Made by a program: the position numbers and the translations under genes
Shown: positions 10,101 through 18,674 of the stretch, piece after piece
Numbering within the stretch: the first letter of the stretch is position 1
Layout: each line of letters begins with the position of its first letter
NCBI GenBank assembly: GCA_001970855.1
Contig: LSSN01005949.1
Location: forward strand, 1-20,033
Reading direction: 5' to 3'
DNA from: Smittium culicis
Lineage: Eukaryota > Kickxellomycota > Harpellomycetes > Harpellales > Legeriomycetaceae
DNA: 20,033 nt
Notes under the pieces: generated by a model
What the model was told of the DNA's origin: nothing
Seen by the model: only the letters and a program-made list of their open reading frames with translations
The model's database searches: none

Positions 10101-13100
10101 TTTGCTTGAATAATCTTTATAAAACAAATATTGATAAAACGGATATTATAAATAAGTTGATAATTTTTTAACAGTATTTATTATCTTTTTTTATGATTTT
10201 TTTTATTATAAAAAGTATTATTATAAATTAAACGATATAAATTAAAGATCCAACGTCAATTTTATTTAAAAGTAAAGCTTTATGTGTCATATAATGAAAC
10301 TGTGACAGATTAAAACAGTATTTATGTTTTCAATCACTACAGGTAATAATTTTACTCTTACTCGCAATTTTTTAATTTCATTTGCTCAGAAATCTTATAA
10401 TTATATTGTAATATCTGTACATACTCAGAATAACACCAGCGAAAGATAAAAACTCGGCTGTTATTGGTAGAGGTAGGCTTATCTACTATAAAACATAGAA
10501 ATATATTTTACATTTATATTTTTTCACTTTTAGAGAAAATATTAAACTTTTTTCTTTAATGTGCGCTAAGGACTTTTTTTATTCCAAATTCAAACTAGAA
10601 CTTAATTTTAAGGTATCAAGCTGTGCTGTTGATAGCGATTATTAATTTATGCTATCTTCAAATTCAGGCTGTATATTAGCTTTCAATTAAACTTTTAGTA
10701 TTTAAATTTAGTTTTTATAAATTCAAGTTATGGGTAATTTACTCTGTTTTTTATAATTTACGCCATTTAAAATAACTTTTTCATTGAAACTGAAACGAAT
10801 TCAGATTTATTAATACACGAAACTTATAATCTTTTTTTTTGGGTTTAGTGAGTTGGAAATTTTTTCACATAGGATATTTATTCAAATATAAATAAATTCA
10901 AGTAGCTAATTACTTCAAAGATTTAGCATAATTGAATACATTAATAAGATAATATTTAGTGAAAAATATAATAATATATGTCCTAGTACAGAATGTTTAT
11001 GAATCTACTAGTTTTACTATTATTTTAGGTTATATTTCTAGCTGATTAAGTAGGTGAATCAATTGGGTATTTATACAGGATTTAGATTGGGCACTTATAT
11101 CTTCTGATATGACTATACTGTTAACGTTATAACATTTATCTTATTATCCCGAGGCTCTTTTGTTTGGTTTAAATGTCTTGTTATGTGTGGTAAAGACCTG
11201 AAATCAATTAATCCAGATTACAACATTCATCTATTTTTGATGTATTCCATAATATTTTTTTATATATTATTATAAAATTTCAAATTAATTTTGGGTATTG
11301 CACATCCTTCGGAGTTTTATGAGATATATTGCAAATATTAATTGTAACTCACGAAATTACGCGACAAATTATATTCTTTATGTTAAAAAAAGCTTCAGGA
11401 TCACTTTCTTAATCAACTGAATCATATTTGAATCTCTGAGCTTCCATATTGGATCAACCATTTACTTTCAAATAATTTTTTCCATAGATTCTTTTTGCTA
11501 TATTTTACAATATTTAAGGTACTCGATACTTAGTTCAAAAATAATTGGGTGCATCTCATTAGGCTATTTCTGATATTTTAATGTAATTAATAATTCATTG
11601 ACCCATAAATGGGCATTTCTGGAACCATTACTGGCATCCAAAAAAATTATTTAGACACATAGTTGTTTTAAAATGTCATTATAAATTTAAATAGATAAAA
11701 TAATACGAATTTTTCTTTCATGAATTCATTTTTTATACTCTTGTAAATAATAAAATCGCTTCGAATAGAGAGGATTAATAAATTTATTACAAAATTTTTT
11801 GATTTATAAACGTAGCTAGAATATTAAGGTAATAGCATCATCATAACTGTAATAGATATTTATGGAAATATATTAATAACAGTGGATTCACCAGATTAAA
11901 TGTTTTCTAAATTTATATTTTCTTGCTAACATGGTTAAATAATTGCAAATAACTAAGTGATACAATGCGAGTTTGATCTATATTAATGCAATATTTTTAT
12001 TTAAAGATATAGATTAATAAAATATCACCAAGCCATAGAGTAATAGATATACTAAACGATAAAAATTATTTTTAAATAAAATATTAGCATTAAATACTAT
12101 ACTAATTAACCTAAACAAATTTTAAGCCAGGTTGCATAAAATATTTGTAAGAAATTAAAATTGGCATTAAAAAAATAGTATAAACTGATAAAAGAGCCTG
12201 ATTCGATAAATAAAGGGCGGATATAATATTACCTTATTCCAAATGCATTATGAACTTTATATTCGCAATACAGTTTAATATAAATTAAGTTAGTGTATTG
12301 TCTGAAATTTTTAGTAGGTTTATAAAACTGCATGGCTCCCATAACATCAAACTGATACCTTTTAAATTACAGCTTAATAATCGAGTATTCGGATGACATA
12401 GCACTTTTCAAATTGTATAACTAATATGTTTTTTTAGGGAGGGATTATTTCAGTATGTGAAACCTTTTGGATAAATTTTTCCCTCCTCTACTTCACTTTT
12501 TTTTTTATGTTATACTATAAATGATGTTGATTATTATGTTTTATTCTGACAGTAACTTGATCTAATTCGCATAAACAAATAAAATAGCTAGCAAAAAAAA
12601 GCTCCGAGATTTAAATTGCACCCTATTCAAGTAGGTTTTTATAGTCATAATGAGCCATTAATTTGTTACACTTGCTTTTTTATTTTTGGCTTTAACGTTT
12701 TTAATTAGGTTGGGATGTGAATCAATAGTTGCGGATTATTTAATGATTATTATTTCCCTTTTATATTTACATCAGCTAATTTACGCGGGGTGTATTACTA
12801 ATTGAACTTACCAATAAAAAGTTAGAAATGAGTTAAGAATAATTTAACACGCTTTCAGGTTAAATTTGAATAATCCCTGAGCTTTTGATTTTCTGGCGAT
12901 TTTTGCTAATATTCACTATTTGATGCGAGTAATTTGTAAGCCAATGGATATAAGCATTTATATACTTAGTAATAATATGAAGATTAGTCATTTGCAATTA
13001 TAATATAAATATCGCTTGAATTTCCTAAATATGAACTATAAACATTTATACTGTATAATTTTTTCTTAGCAAAACGGTTAATGTACTAATACCAAAGATT

Positions 13101-13180
13101 ACTTATTAGTGTCCTTTGTACTCGATTTATTTAATTTCATATTAGCAACTGATAAAAAGTAGTGGTAAAGCAAAAAAAGC
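7142..13180. other. long AT-rich gene-poor region
   Basis: Six kilobases lie between the proteasome and GST genes without a supported gene. Open stretches at 8089-8295 (minus), 8834-9040 (plus) and 9508-9741 (minus) translate to Phe/Ile/Leu/Lys-rich low-complexity peptides with the same composition as the spacer, so I treat them as chance. I see no tRNA, inverted terminal repeats or LTR pair. Part of this region may act as the promoter of the flanking genes, but no motif stands out. One GC-elevated island is listed separately. Confidence 0.65.
8290..8450. other. GC-elevated island, nature unknown
   Basis: About 160 bases have much less A/T than the kilobases on either side. On the plus strand one frame is open from 8319 to TAA at about 8450 without ATG (it contains YPKVDLTYQRNPTGSIIPEQ). 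A second frame is open for about 25 codons. No family is recognised. It may be a relic exon, an unannotated RNA gene, or a scrap of a mobile element. Confidence 0.3.
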
Positions 13181-14019
13181 ATGAAATCAGCGACAAGTAT
13201 CCTCGGAAACACCTTCAAAAGTAAATGCGTGTAGCAAAATATAATTCTGAAGTTTTTATTTTAACCTTTTTCTCATTAAGTGTAATATACAGATAAATAA
13301 AACAATAAATACTATTTTTATTCGAAAAAAATATATTAGAACTGTACCCACACAGCTTAGATAAGCCGACTCTTTATAATGCAAGAATATGTCCATTTGC
13401 GCATAGGGCAGTGTTGGCGCTTAGAGAAGCTAAAGTTCCATACGAACAAGTCGATATAGATCTAGAAAATAAGCCAGAATGGTACTCACAGGTCAACCCT
13501 TCACTTAAAGTTCCGGCATTGAGACTTACAACAGGAGAAATTCTAGTCGAGTCCATGCTTATAACCGAATATGTCGCTGATCAGCACCCAGAATCTTTAC
13601 TTATGCCAAAATCAGCACTTGATAGATATAAGGTCAGACTACATATCGACTATTTCGCCAATAACGTTCTTCCACTTCCGTTCAAACTACTAGGCGTAAA
13701 CAGTGACGAAGCTGCAAAACAGGAACTTTATCCTACTATCGTAGAAAGATTGCGCGAATTGAACGCTAGGCTTGTTGAGTCGAGCGCATCAGGGCCTTTC
13801 TTCCTTGGCGAGAACTACTCTATTGCCGATATTGGCACAATCACTTTTATTGAGAGACTGGAAGTCGCTCTCAAGCTCAGCGGAATGAGCATTGCTGATA
13901 CCACGGGACTTGATAGGTTCAACCAATGGAAAAGCGCTGTCAAGTCCAGACCCAGCTACACCGAAACTGTCGCTTCGTATGACGAAATTGTAGCCGCGTT
14001 TAAAAAATTCATCAAATAA
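13181..14019 (+). CDS. omega-class glutathione S-transferase, two exons
   Basis: This is a cytosolic GST of the omega type, which acts as a glutathione-dependent thiol transferase/dehydroascorbate reductase. The main exon 13361-14019 has no in-frame ATG before the conserved sequence. An ATG at 13181 opens a 40-base exon (13181-13220) followed by donor GTAAAT, a 140-base intron and acceptor CTTAG at 13360. Splicing restores the frame and gives 232 residues. The thioredoxin-fold domain holds the active-site Cys24 in ICPFAHRAV, Lys51 in NKPEW, Val64-Pro65 (the cis-Pro loop) and Glu77-Ser78. These match the human GSTO1 glutathione site at C32, K59, V72-P73 and E85-S86. A helical C-terminal domain follows from about residue 95. 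The Cys in place of Tyr/Ser is the mark of the omega class. The gene ends in TAA with AATAAA 2 bases on. It is markedly GC-richer than its surroundings. The first exon is inferred; the rest is clear. Confidence 0.9.
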
Positions 14020-14020
14020 C

Positions 14021-14030
14021 AATAAATAAA
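14021..14030 (+). promoter_or_regulatory. overlapping AATAAA polyadenylation signals for the GST gene
   Basis: AATAAATAAA contains two overlapping AATAAA hexamers starting 2 bases after the GST stop codon. This implies a very short 3' untranslated region if used. Confidence 0.45.
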
Positions 14031-14429
14031 CAGTTCCTAATTCCCTTCATACGTATTTCTAGCATTACTTCTAACATTTTATAGTATTATTAAACTTAAT
14101 TACGACTATTAATTAAAGCGTCTATATAATAAACTTATTTACTGAAATTTTTAGCTTTTTAGCGTTGTTTTTATTTCTTGAATTTTTATAGATCCCATTT
14201 TTTTTTGATTTGGTAAAAAAATAATTCAATAATTGTGTAGTTATATTAATTATTTGATGTATCATGTAAGATCAAATTTATTTTTTCTAACAAATACTTG
14301 CTTGCTTCTATTTTTTTGAGACTTAATTCCAAAGGTATTTTTTTATTACAGCAATCATCTTATAATCCTTATCCGTCCAACACTCGTAAAAAAAACAAAT
14401 ATATTGATTTGTTTATGATTTTCAATCTA

Positions 14430-14560
14430 ATTTACTATTTGCTGTGTTAATACTGTAAACCAATAATTATTAAGGCTTTGGAATTAAAGCATTTTTATTA
14501 AATACAGTTGGCTTTATAGGGTATATGAAAATTAGTCTACTGCCAGTGAAAGGGTTAATA
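14430..14560 (+). repeat. dispersed repeat, copy B
   Basis: This is the diverged second copy of the element at 5381-5520, in the same orientation, sharing three exact 9-10 base blocks at constant spacing. It lies about 410 bases downstream of the GST stop codon and is not next to a tRNA gene. No open frame or terminal repeats are visible. Confidence 0.55.
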
Positions 14561-15412
14561 TACTCGTATGTTAGTCATTATAAAGGGCACTATAATGTTT
14601 TTATGACAACAATTGTAGCCAATCAAGTTCTTTGAGACTAATATACTTCCGAGAACCTAAAAATTATTGGTATGATGGAATCTAGCAGCAAATAGAAAAT
14701 GACCGTATAAATCATATGCGAATCAAAAAAATCCATATTTTAAAAATGCGAATTGCTGGAAAGGGCCACGAGGGCGAAAGATTTCCAAAGTAAATAGTCT
14801 TATGGCTGGAAGGTTCGAGGCAAAATCTAACATTATATGGTTCTAGGAGAATTATAATTACTCTGCATTCGGCTAATTGTGGGAGGTTCTTAGGGTGAGA
14901 AGAACTTATTTACCCTGGGATGCAATTTGCTAAAAACAACTATTAGCAATTTATTGGCTAAACTAGATAATCCATTTGACGTTGATTACTTGTAGGATTT
15001 AAAATCCAAATATATTTTTAAGTGAAGGAAAATTCTAATAGAAAGTGTTCCGCTATTAAAAAAGAATCTCATATAATTATGAAAACTTGTTGGCGCTGCT
15101 GGATAGATTTGTAGGGGGAGATGGGTCTATATAAGGATTTTGTCTCTAAAAATGCAGACCACAAATCAACTTTGTATAACACCGGTTTTTATATACATAC
15201 GCTTATCCTGCTTATTTGCTGAAAATATTTAATGGAGGTAGGTAAATTATTTTATCTACTTTTTAGGGGGATGGAATTCTAACTTTATAAAGCGCCAAGA
15301 CGACTTTCAACAGCCATGCTAGAGACAATACCTAGCCAGGATAGCCCGTAAGTGTTAATTATTTATACGCTTTAAACAATGATTATTAATTATGAGCCTG
15401 GAATGCTATGAA

Positions 15413-15428
15413 TGCGTCTGTAGACGCA
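15413..15428. repeat. short near-perfect palindrome
   Basis: TGCGTCT and AGACGCA form a 7-bp inverted repeat around a 2-base centre (GT). It could be a dimeric protein-binding site or chance. It falls in the region without a supported gene. Confidence 0.35.
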
Positions 15429-15545
15429 CCAAAAGTAGATTCCTGGTATCTTGATTCTAGTACACAACTTTTAAACCTTGTATAATTTCGGACTTTATTT
15501 CGTACAAACACTAAACTTTGAGTACCATAAGCTTACATAAATAAT

Positions 15546-15880
15546 AACAAAAGCTGCTGGCAAAGAAAGCCCAATAAAAGAGCAGCAACACTAACTCTAG
15601 TGACAAACAAGCGAATAAATTAAAAGCGCAATTCTTAATTCCACGCCTATAATACCCAAGGCTCAATGTATTGGCTAAAACACCTGAGTCTATCTAAATA
15701 AAGAAAGAATAAGCCAATAGCTTTGGTTGAGGTATTTTTGCCACAGATATTATTAATGAAAGCAAGGGTTTGATGTGTATGGATCCATTTAAGCCAATAG
15801 GGAATAGCTGCAGTTTGAACCACCAATTGGTTTTCTTTGTGGATATTAGCTGGACGAAATGACGAGAAAAACGACACAAT
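15546..15880 (-). pseudogene. cyclin-box-like coding fragment (Pcl/PHO80-type resemblance), probably decayed
   Basis: On the minus strand a GC-elevated frame runs from about 15880 to TAG at about 15647. It has no ATG and is preceded by TTTTTCTGTAG, which resembles a 3' splice site. It contains HTHQTLAFINNICGK and then KAIGLFFLYLDRLR. The latter resembles the first helices of Pcl/PHO80-type fungal cyclin boxes, where a segment ending YLDRLR is typical. Further on, after a possible 3' splice site CACTAG, a different frame reads VSVAALLLG, the next expected cyclin helix. It then runs on into a hydrophobic stretch and TAA near 15546 instead of the expected KFL-D-N region. The two parts do not join cleanly with strong splice sites. 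I therefore call it a partial or decayed cyclin-like gene. The family resemblance is by eye only and could be wrong. Confidence 0.35.
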
Positions 15881-15920
15881 TATATTACGCTACAGAAAAA
15901 TCCAATTGGCAATCAAAAGT

Positions 15921-16148
15921 TTAATGCCTAAATTCTACGTTTAAAGGCACAAAAGAAATCTTAATTTCTAGTCCCTTTTTTTTAGTTATCTGAATATACT
16001 TTCTGCTGCTTCGTGTGTGGAACTTTTTTTCTTCTTTTAATAATCTTTCACACCCTTCTTTATACCCCTCCAAATATAGAAATCTAGAAGCAAGTTCAAG
16101 TATTTGATTGACCCTCCATTCTTCCCCTCTCATTTCAGCATCATTCAT
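15921..16148 (-). CDS. small ORF, 75 residues, unrecognised
   Basis: An ATG-initiated minus-strand frame of 75 codons ends in TAA. The N-terminal half reads like real protein: charged and helical, with ELASRFLYLEGYKEGCERLL. The tail is Lys-rich and less convincing. The start lies 147 bases from the ArfGAP ATG in divergent orientation, so both could share one promoter. Against it, the minus strand here is strongly purine-rich, which by itself lowers the chance of stops and yields Glu/Lys/Arg/Gly-rich peptides. A GTATAT donor inside it (after codons for SSR) could make it the first exon of a gene continuing into the cyclin-like fragment, but no phase-compatible junction was found. No family is recognised. 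Confidence 0.3.
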   Translation of the reverse strand: MNDAEMRGEEWRVNQILELASRFLYLEGYKEGCERLLKEEKKFHTRSSRKYIQITKKKGLEIKISFVPLNVEFRH

Positions 16149-16255
16149 ATTGCCCTTTTCCTTTGTTTTTAGATTTCTTTCTCATCCCTTTTCAACAATA
16201 CTTTCCATCCCCCTCGCTACTCCTTGATTTCCCTCCCATTGGCTATTTTAAGCTT
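15960..16255 (+). promoter_or_regulatory. pyrimidine-rich upstream region of the ArfGAP gene
   Basis: The plus strand is dominated by C and T runs (for example CCCTCCATTCTTCCCCTCTC and CCCCCTCGCTACTCC) up to about 40 bases before the ArfGAP ATG. CT-rich tracts on the coding strand are common just upstream of fungal transcription starts. No TATA box is convincing, although AT-rich TAATATTTATATAG precedes the ATG. Confidence 0.4.
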
Positions 16256-16295
16256 ATCCCTGCAATAGCATAGATCCCGATAATATTTATATAGA

Positions 16296-18253
16296 ATGTC
16301 TGATCCTGCCGTTAAGAAAGCTCTCCTCGAATTACAACGCAAAGATGGCAACAAAGTACCATTTAATACCTCCACTTCTCCACATACCCATTCCAATATC
16401 ATATCGCTTACTTTTCACTAATGTTAATTCATATCAAACTTTAATAGACTTGCATAGATTGCAATGCCCCAAATCCAATGTGGGCTTCAGTAACTCTAAC
16501 CACATTCTTTTGCTTGAATTGCTCTGGTCAGCATAGAGGCTTGGGTGTACATCTAAGGTACTATTTCTATACTAAAATTTATTATCCGCTTTAGCTATTC
16601 TAACCTTTCTATACCCCCCCCCCTTTCTCCCGCTATTTCTTTCCTAGCTTTGTTCGTTCTGTTAATATGGATAAATGGACTTCTGAACAAATAAAAAGGA
16701 TGGAGGTAAGCTTTTTTAAAACTGTCAAAAAATATTAATAATTCCATTTTTCTAACTAAAATTCACCCCCCCCCCCTTATCACACACACTTTCTTATACA
16801 ATAGCTCGGAGGAAATAAGAAAGCTCTTGAATTTTTCAAATCTCAGCCTGATTACTCCCAAGATATGGGAATAAAAGAAAAATATACAAGTAGATTTGCC
16901 GATTTGTGGAGACAAAAAGTAACATCCCCTTTTAGTTCTTTATTAGCCCCCCTCTCATCATTTTATATCACACTGAAATCTACCAACATGTATTAATTTC
17001 ACTTCTTCCATTCCCTGCTTATTACCTTTAGATAACTGCCGAATTTGAAGGAAGATCATGGTCCGCTCCACCACCTTCTGCACCAACAACTCAGCTTAGC
17101 CGTACCTCTTCAAACAGCTCCACTACTAGATTATACTCTAAAACTTCTCTAAACTCAAACAAATTCGGTTCCAGCTTAAACTTGAGCAGATCCGGCTCTT
17201 ACTCCGGCTTCGGCAGAGACTCAAGCTCTGAAACCCCTCAAAGCGATTCTAACCACCCCATAACTGAAAAAGAAAAAAAAGAACTATACTTTAGCAAACT
17301 TGGCGCTGCAAACAGAGAAAGACCTGAGTATGCACCCACATTTTTTATTCATCTTTACTAATTTCATCCTTAAAACTTCCTTGATTATATCATACCACGT
17401 TTTATTACCTACTTATTTGATGTTAGCTACCTATTTCCTTCAATTTCTCACGGTTTTACTTTCTATCTCTTTTAGCAATCTCCCACCTAGCCAAGGCGGC
17501 AGATATACAGGCTTTGGAAGTTCCGGTAATTACATATATATCCCTTTACTCTTTTCCATACACATTTGTTTCCATGTACTTTAATGCTCTTATAAGTTTA
17601 TTATGCATATTATTAACCATAATTAATACGCCACACTTTTTAACAGCAACACCACAGCAAAATCGAGGCAATTCTGGATTTGATCCTCGTGAGATTGTTG
17701 AAGACCCCAGCGCTGCTCTATACAAAGGTTTCTCTTTCCTTACAACCGGTGCAATCGCTGCAATTGGCACCATCGGTAATGTTGCTGGCTCCATCAACGA
17801 AAACTACATTAAACCAACAACTGAAAAAGTATTAGATCCTAATTTCAGAAACGAAGTTGCTGGATATGTTTCACACATCGGAAAAAATGTATTTATTTCT
17901 TTTTATTCTCTTTGTATATTAACTAAAATGCTGCATACTTTATAAACTGAACGTTCTCTTAATTTTAGGTTGAAATTCAAGCATCTAGAGGAATTTCAGA
18001 GATTTCAAAGATCGCTGGAATCGGAAAGGCTCAAGGAAATGGATTCAATAGCTCAAGGACATATGGCGGATACGGTAACAATTCAAGAAATGAATTTGAT
18101 GATGATGATGATAACGACAACAGCGATTTTTATAACCAACATTCAGGATCAAGCAACAACAACAACGTAAACAAACAACTCCCAAAGGTTAATAGCAGCA
18201 ATTCCGTGCCCAAAAAAAATAATTCTTGGGACGACGAATGGGACAACTTTTAA
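16296..18253 (+). CDS. GCS1: ADP-ribosylation factor GTPase-activating protein (Gcs1/ARFGAP1 family), eight exons
   Basis: This protein stimulates GTP hydrolysis on Arf1 at Golgi membranes, driving COPI coat release. Exons are 16296-16355, 16448-16557, 16648-16705, 16805-16918, 17032-17327, 17476-17525, 17647-17888 and 17969-18253. The seven introns are 80-148 bases, all GTA...AG. Splicing gives 404 residues. The ArfGAP zinc finger is C22-x2-C25-x16-C42-x2-C45. It is followed by the arginine finger Arg50 in [14 protein letters not shown]; Trp32 of the finger is present. A Ser-rich linker leads to the family motif [17 protein letters not shown] (about 212-228). A Gly/Ala/Ile-rich amphipathic stretch at about 251-286 resembles a curvature-sensing ALPS region. 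Then come an Asp run and Asn-rich segment, and a C-terminal WDDEWDNF whose paired aromatics match the tryptophan motif by which ArfGAPs and others bind delta-COP. It ends convergently with the downstream phosphatase gene. Confidence 0.96.
16614..16623 (+). repeat. poly-C tract (C10) in ArfGAP intron 2
   Basis: Ten consecutive C lie between a CTAAC branch-site candidate (16600-16604) and the acceptor AG at 16647. They start 10 bases after the branch motif, as part of the polypyrimidine tract. Confidence 0.9.
16766..16776 (+). repeat. poly-C tract (C11) in ArfGAP intron 3
   Basis: Eleven consecutive C start 10 bases after the CTAAC branch-site candidate at 16752-16756 and end 28 bases before the acceptor AG. 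This is the same arrangement as in intron 2. Confidence 0.9.
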
Positions 18254-18315
18254 TTTGGCCCTTTAATTCTCTTTATTTTCTAAACAAAAAAAATAATTTC
18301 GAGACAATTTAAAGA

Positions 18316-18321
18316 AATAAA
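18316..18321 (+). promoter_or_regulatory. polyadenylation signal AATAAA for the ArfGAP gene
   Basis: AATAAA lies about 63 bases after the ArfGAP stop codon on the coding strand, in a position typical for 3'-end processing. Confidence 0.45.
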
Positions 18322-18404
18322 GAAAGAAAAGTCAAGCCCTGCTCTATCATTATCATTTTACATATTTATTTTTTCTTTTATTATAAATCTAAATATATAC
18401 TCCT

Positions 18405-18415
18405 CCCCCCCCCCC
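18405..18415 (+). repeat. poly-C tract (C11) in the convergent intergenic region
   Basis: Eleven consecutive C, the third long poly-C run within 2 kb and on the same strand as the other two. No branch-like motif precedes it. It lies about 150 bases past the ArfGAP stop. Confidence 0.9.
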
Positions 18416-18674
18416 ATCCCCTTTACTTCAAGCACATTTCCATATTTTAGTCTACTTTTTAGTAATTTGCTGAATTTTAATTCATCCAGACTTGAACGAT
18501 ATTTTAAAATTTGATTATTCTTGGTGGCTAACATTTAGATTAAAAAGCGATATAAAGTAGAAGATAAATAAAAAGATTTATAGTAACTTTTGTATTTTCT
18601 TTAAAAATTGTGTTGAACAAATAAAAAAAAAAAAAGGTCTGCAAACTCCAAATATAAAATTAATAAAAAGAATT

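Larger units (their letters stand above)
14031..15545. other. intergenic region with possible decayed coding sequence
   Basis: No intact gene is visible, yet from about 14550 onward the sequence is less AT-rich than the spacer elsewhere. Short peptide-like stretches appear in the plus strand, for example MRIAGKGHEGERFPK at about 14746-14794 and ADHKSTLYNTGFYIHTL at about 15155-15207, each ended by stops. These suggest decayed coding or mobile sequence but match nothing I can name. The words GCTGGAA and a following GAGG recur about 50 bases apart (14755 and 14805). Copy B of the dispersed repeat is at 14430-14560. Confidence 0.4.
18254..18674. other. convergent intergenic region
   Basis: This 421-base stretch separates the stop codons of two convergent genes and holds their 3' untranslated regions. 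It carries AATAAA for the ArfGAP gene at 18316-18321, about 63 bases past the stop. It also carries an 11-base poly-C run at 18405-18415 and long A runs near 18620. No additional gene is visible. Confidence 0.6.

Noticed and set aside
16217..16402. Minus-strand ORF of 61 codons over the ArfGAP start
   Set aside because: It overlaps the first ArfGAP exon antisense and has no recognisable domain.
17300..17584. Plus-strand ORF across an exon-intron boundary of the ArfGAP gene
   Set aside because: It is mostly intron 5 read through in a frame different from the exons.
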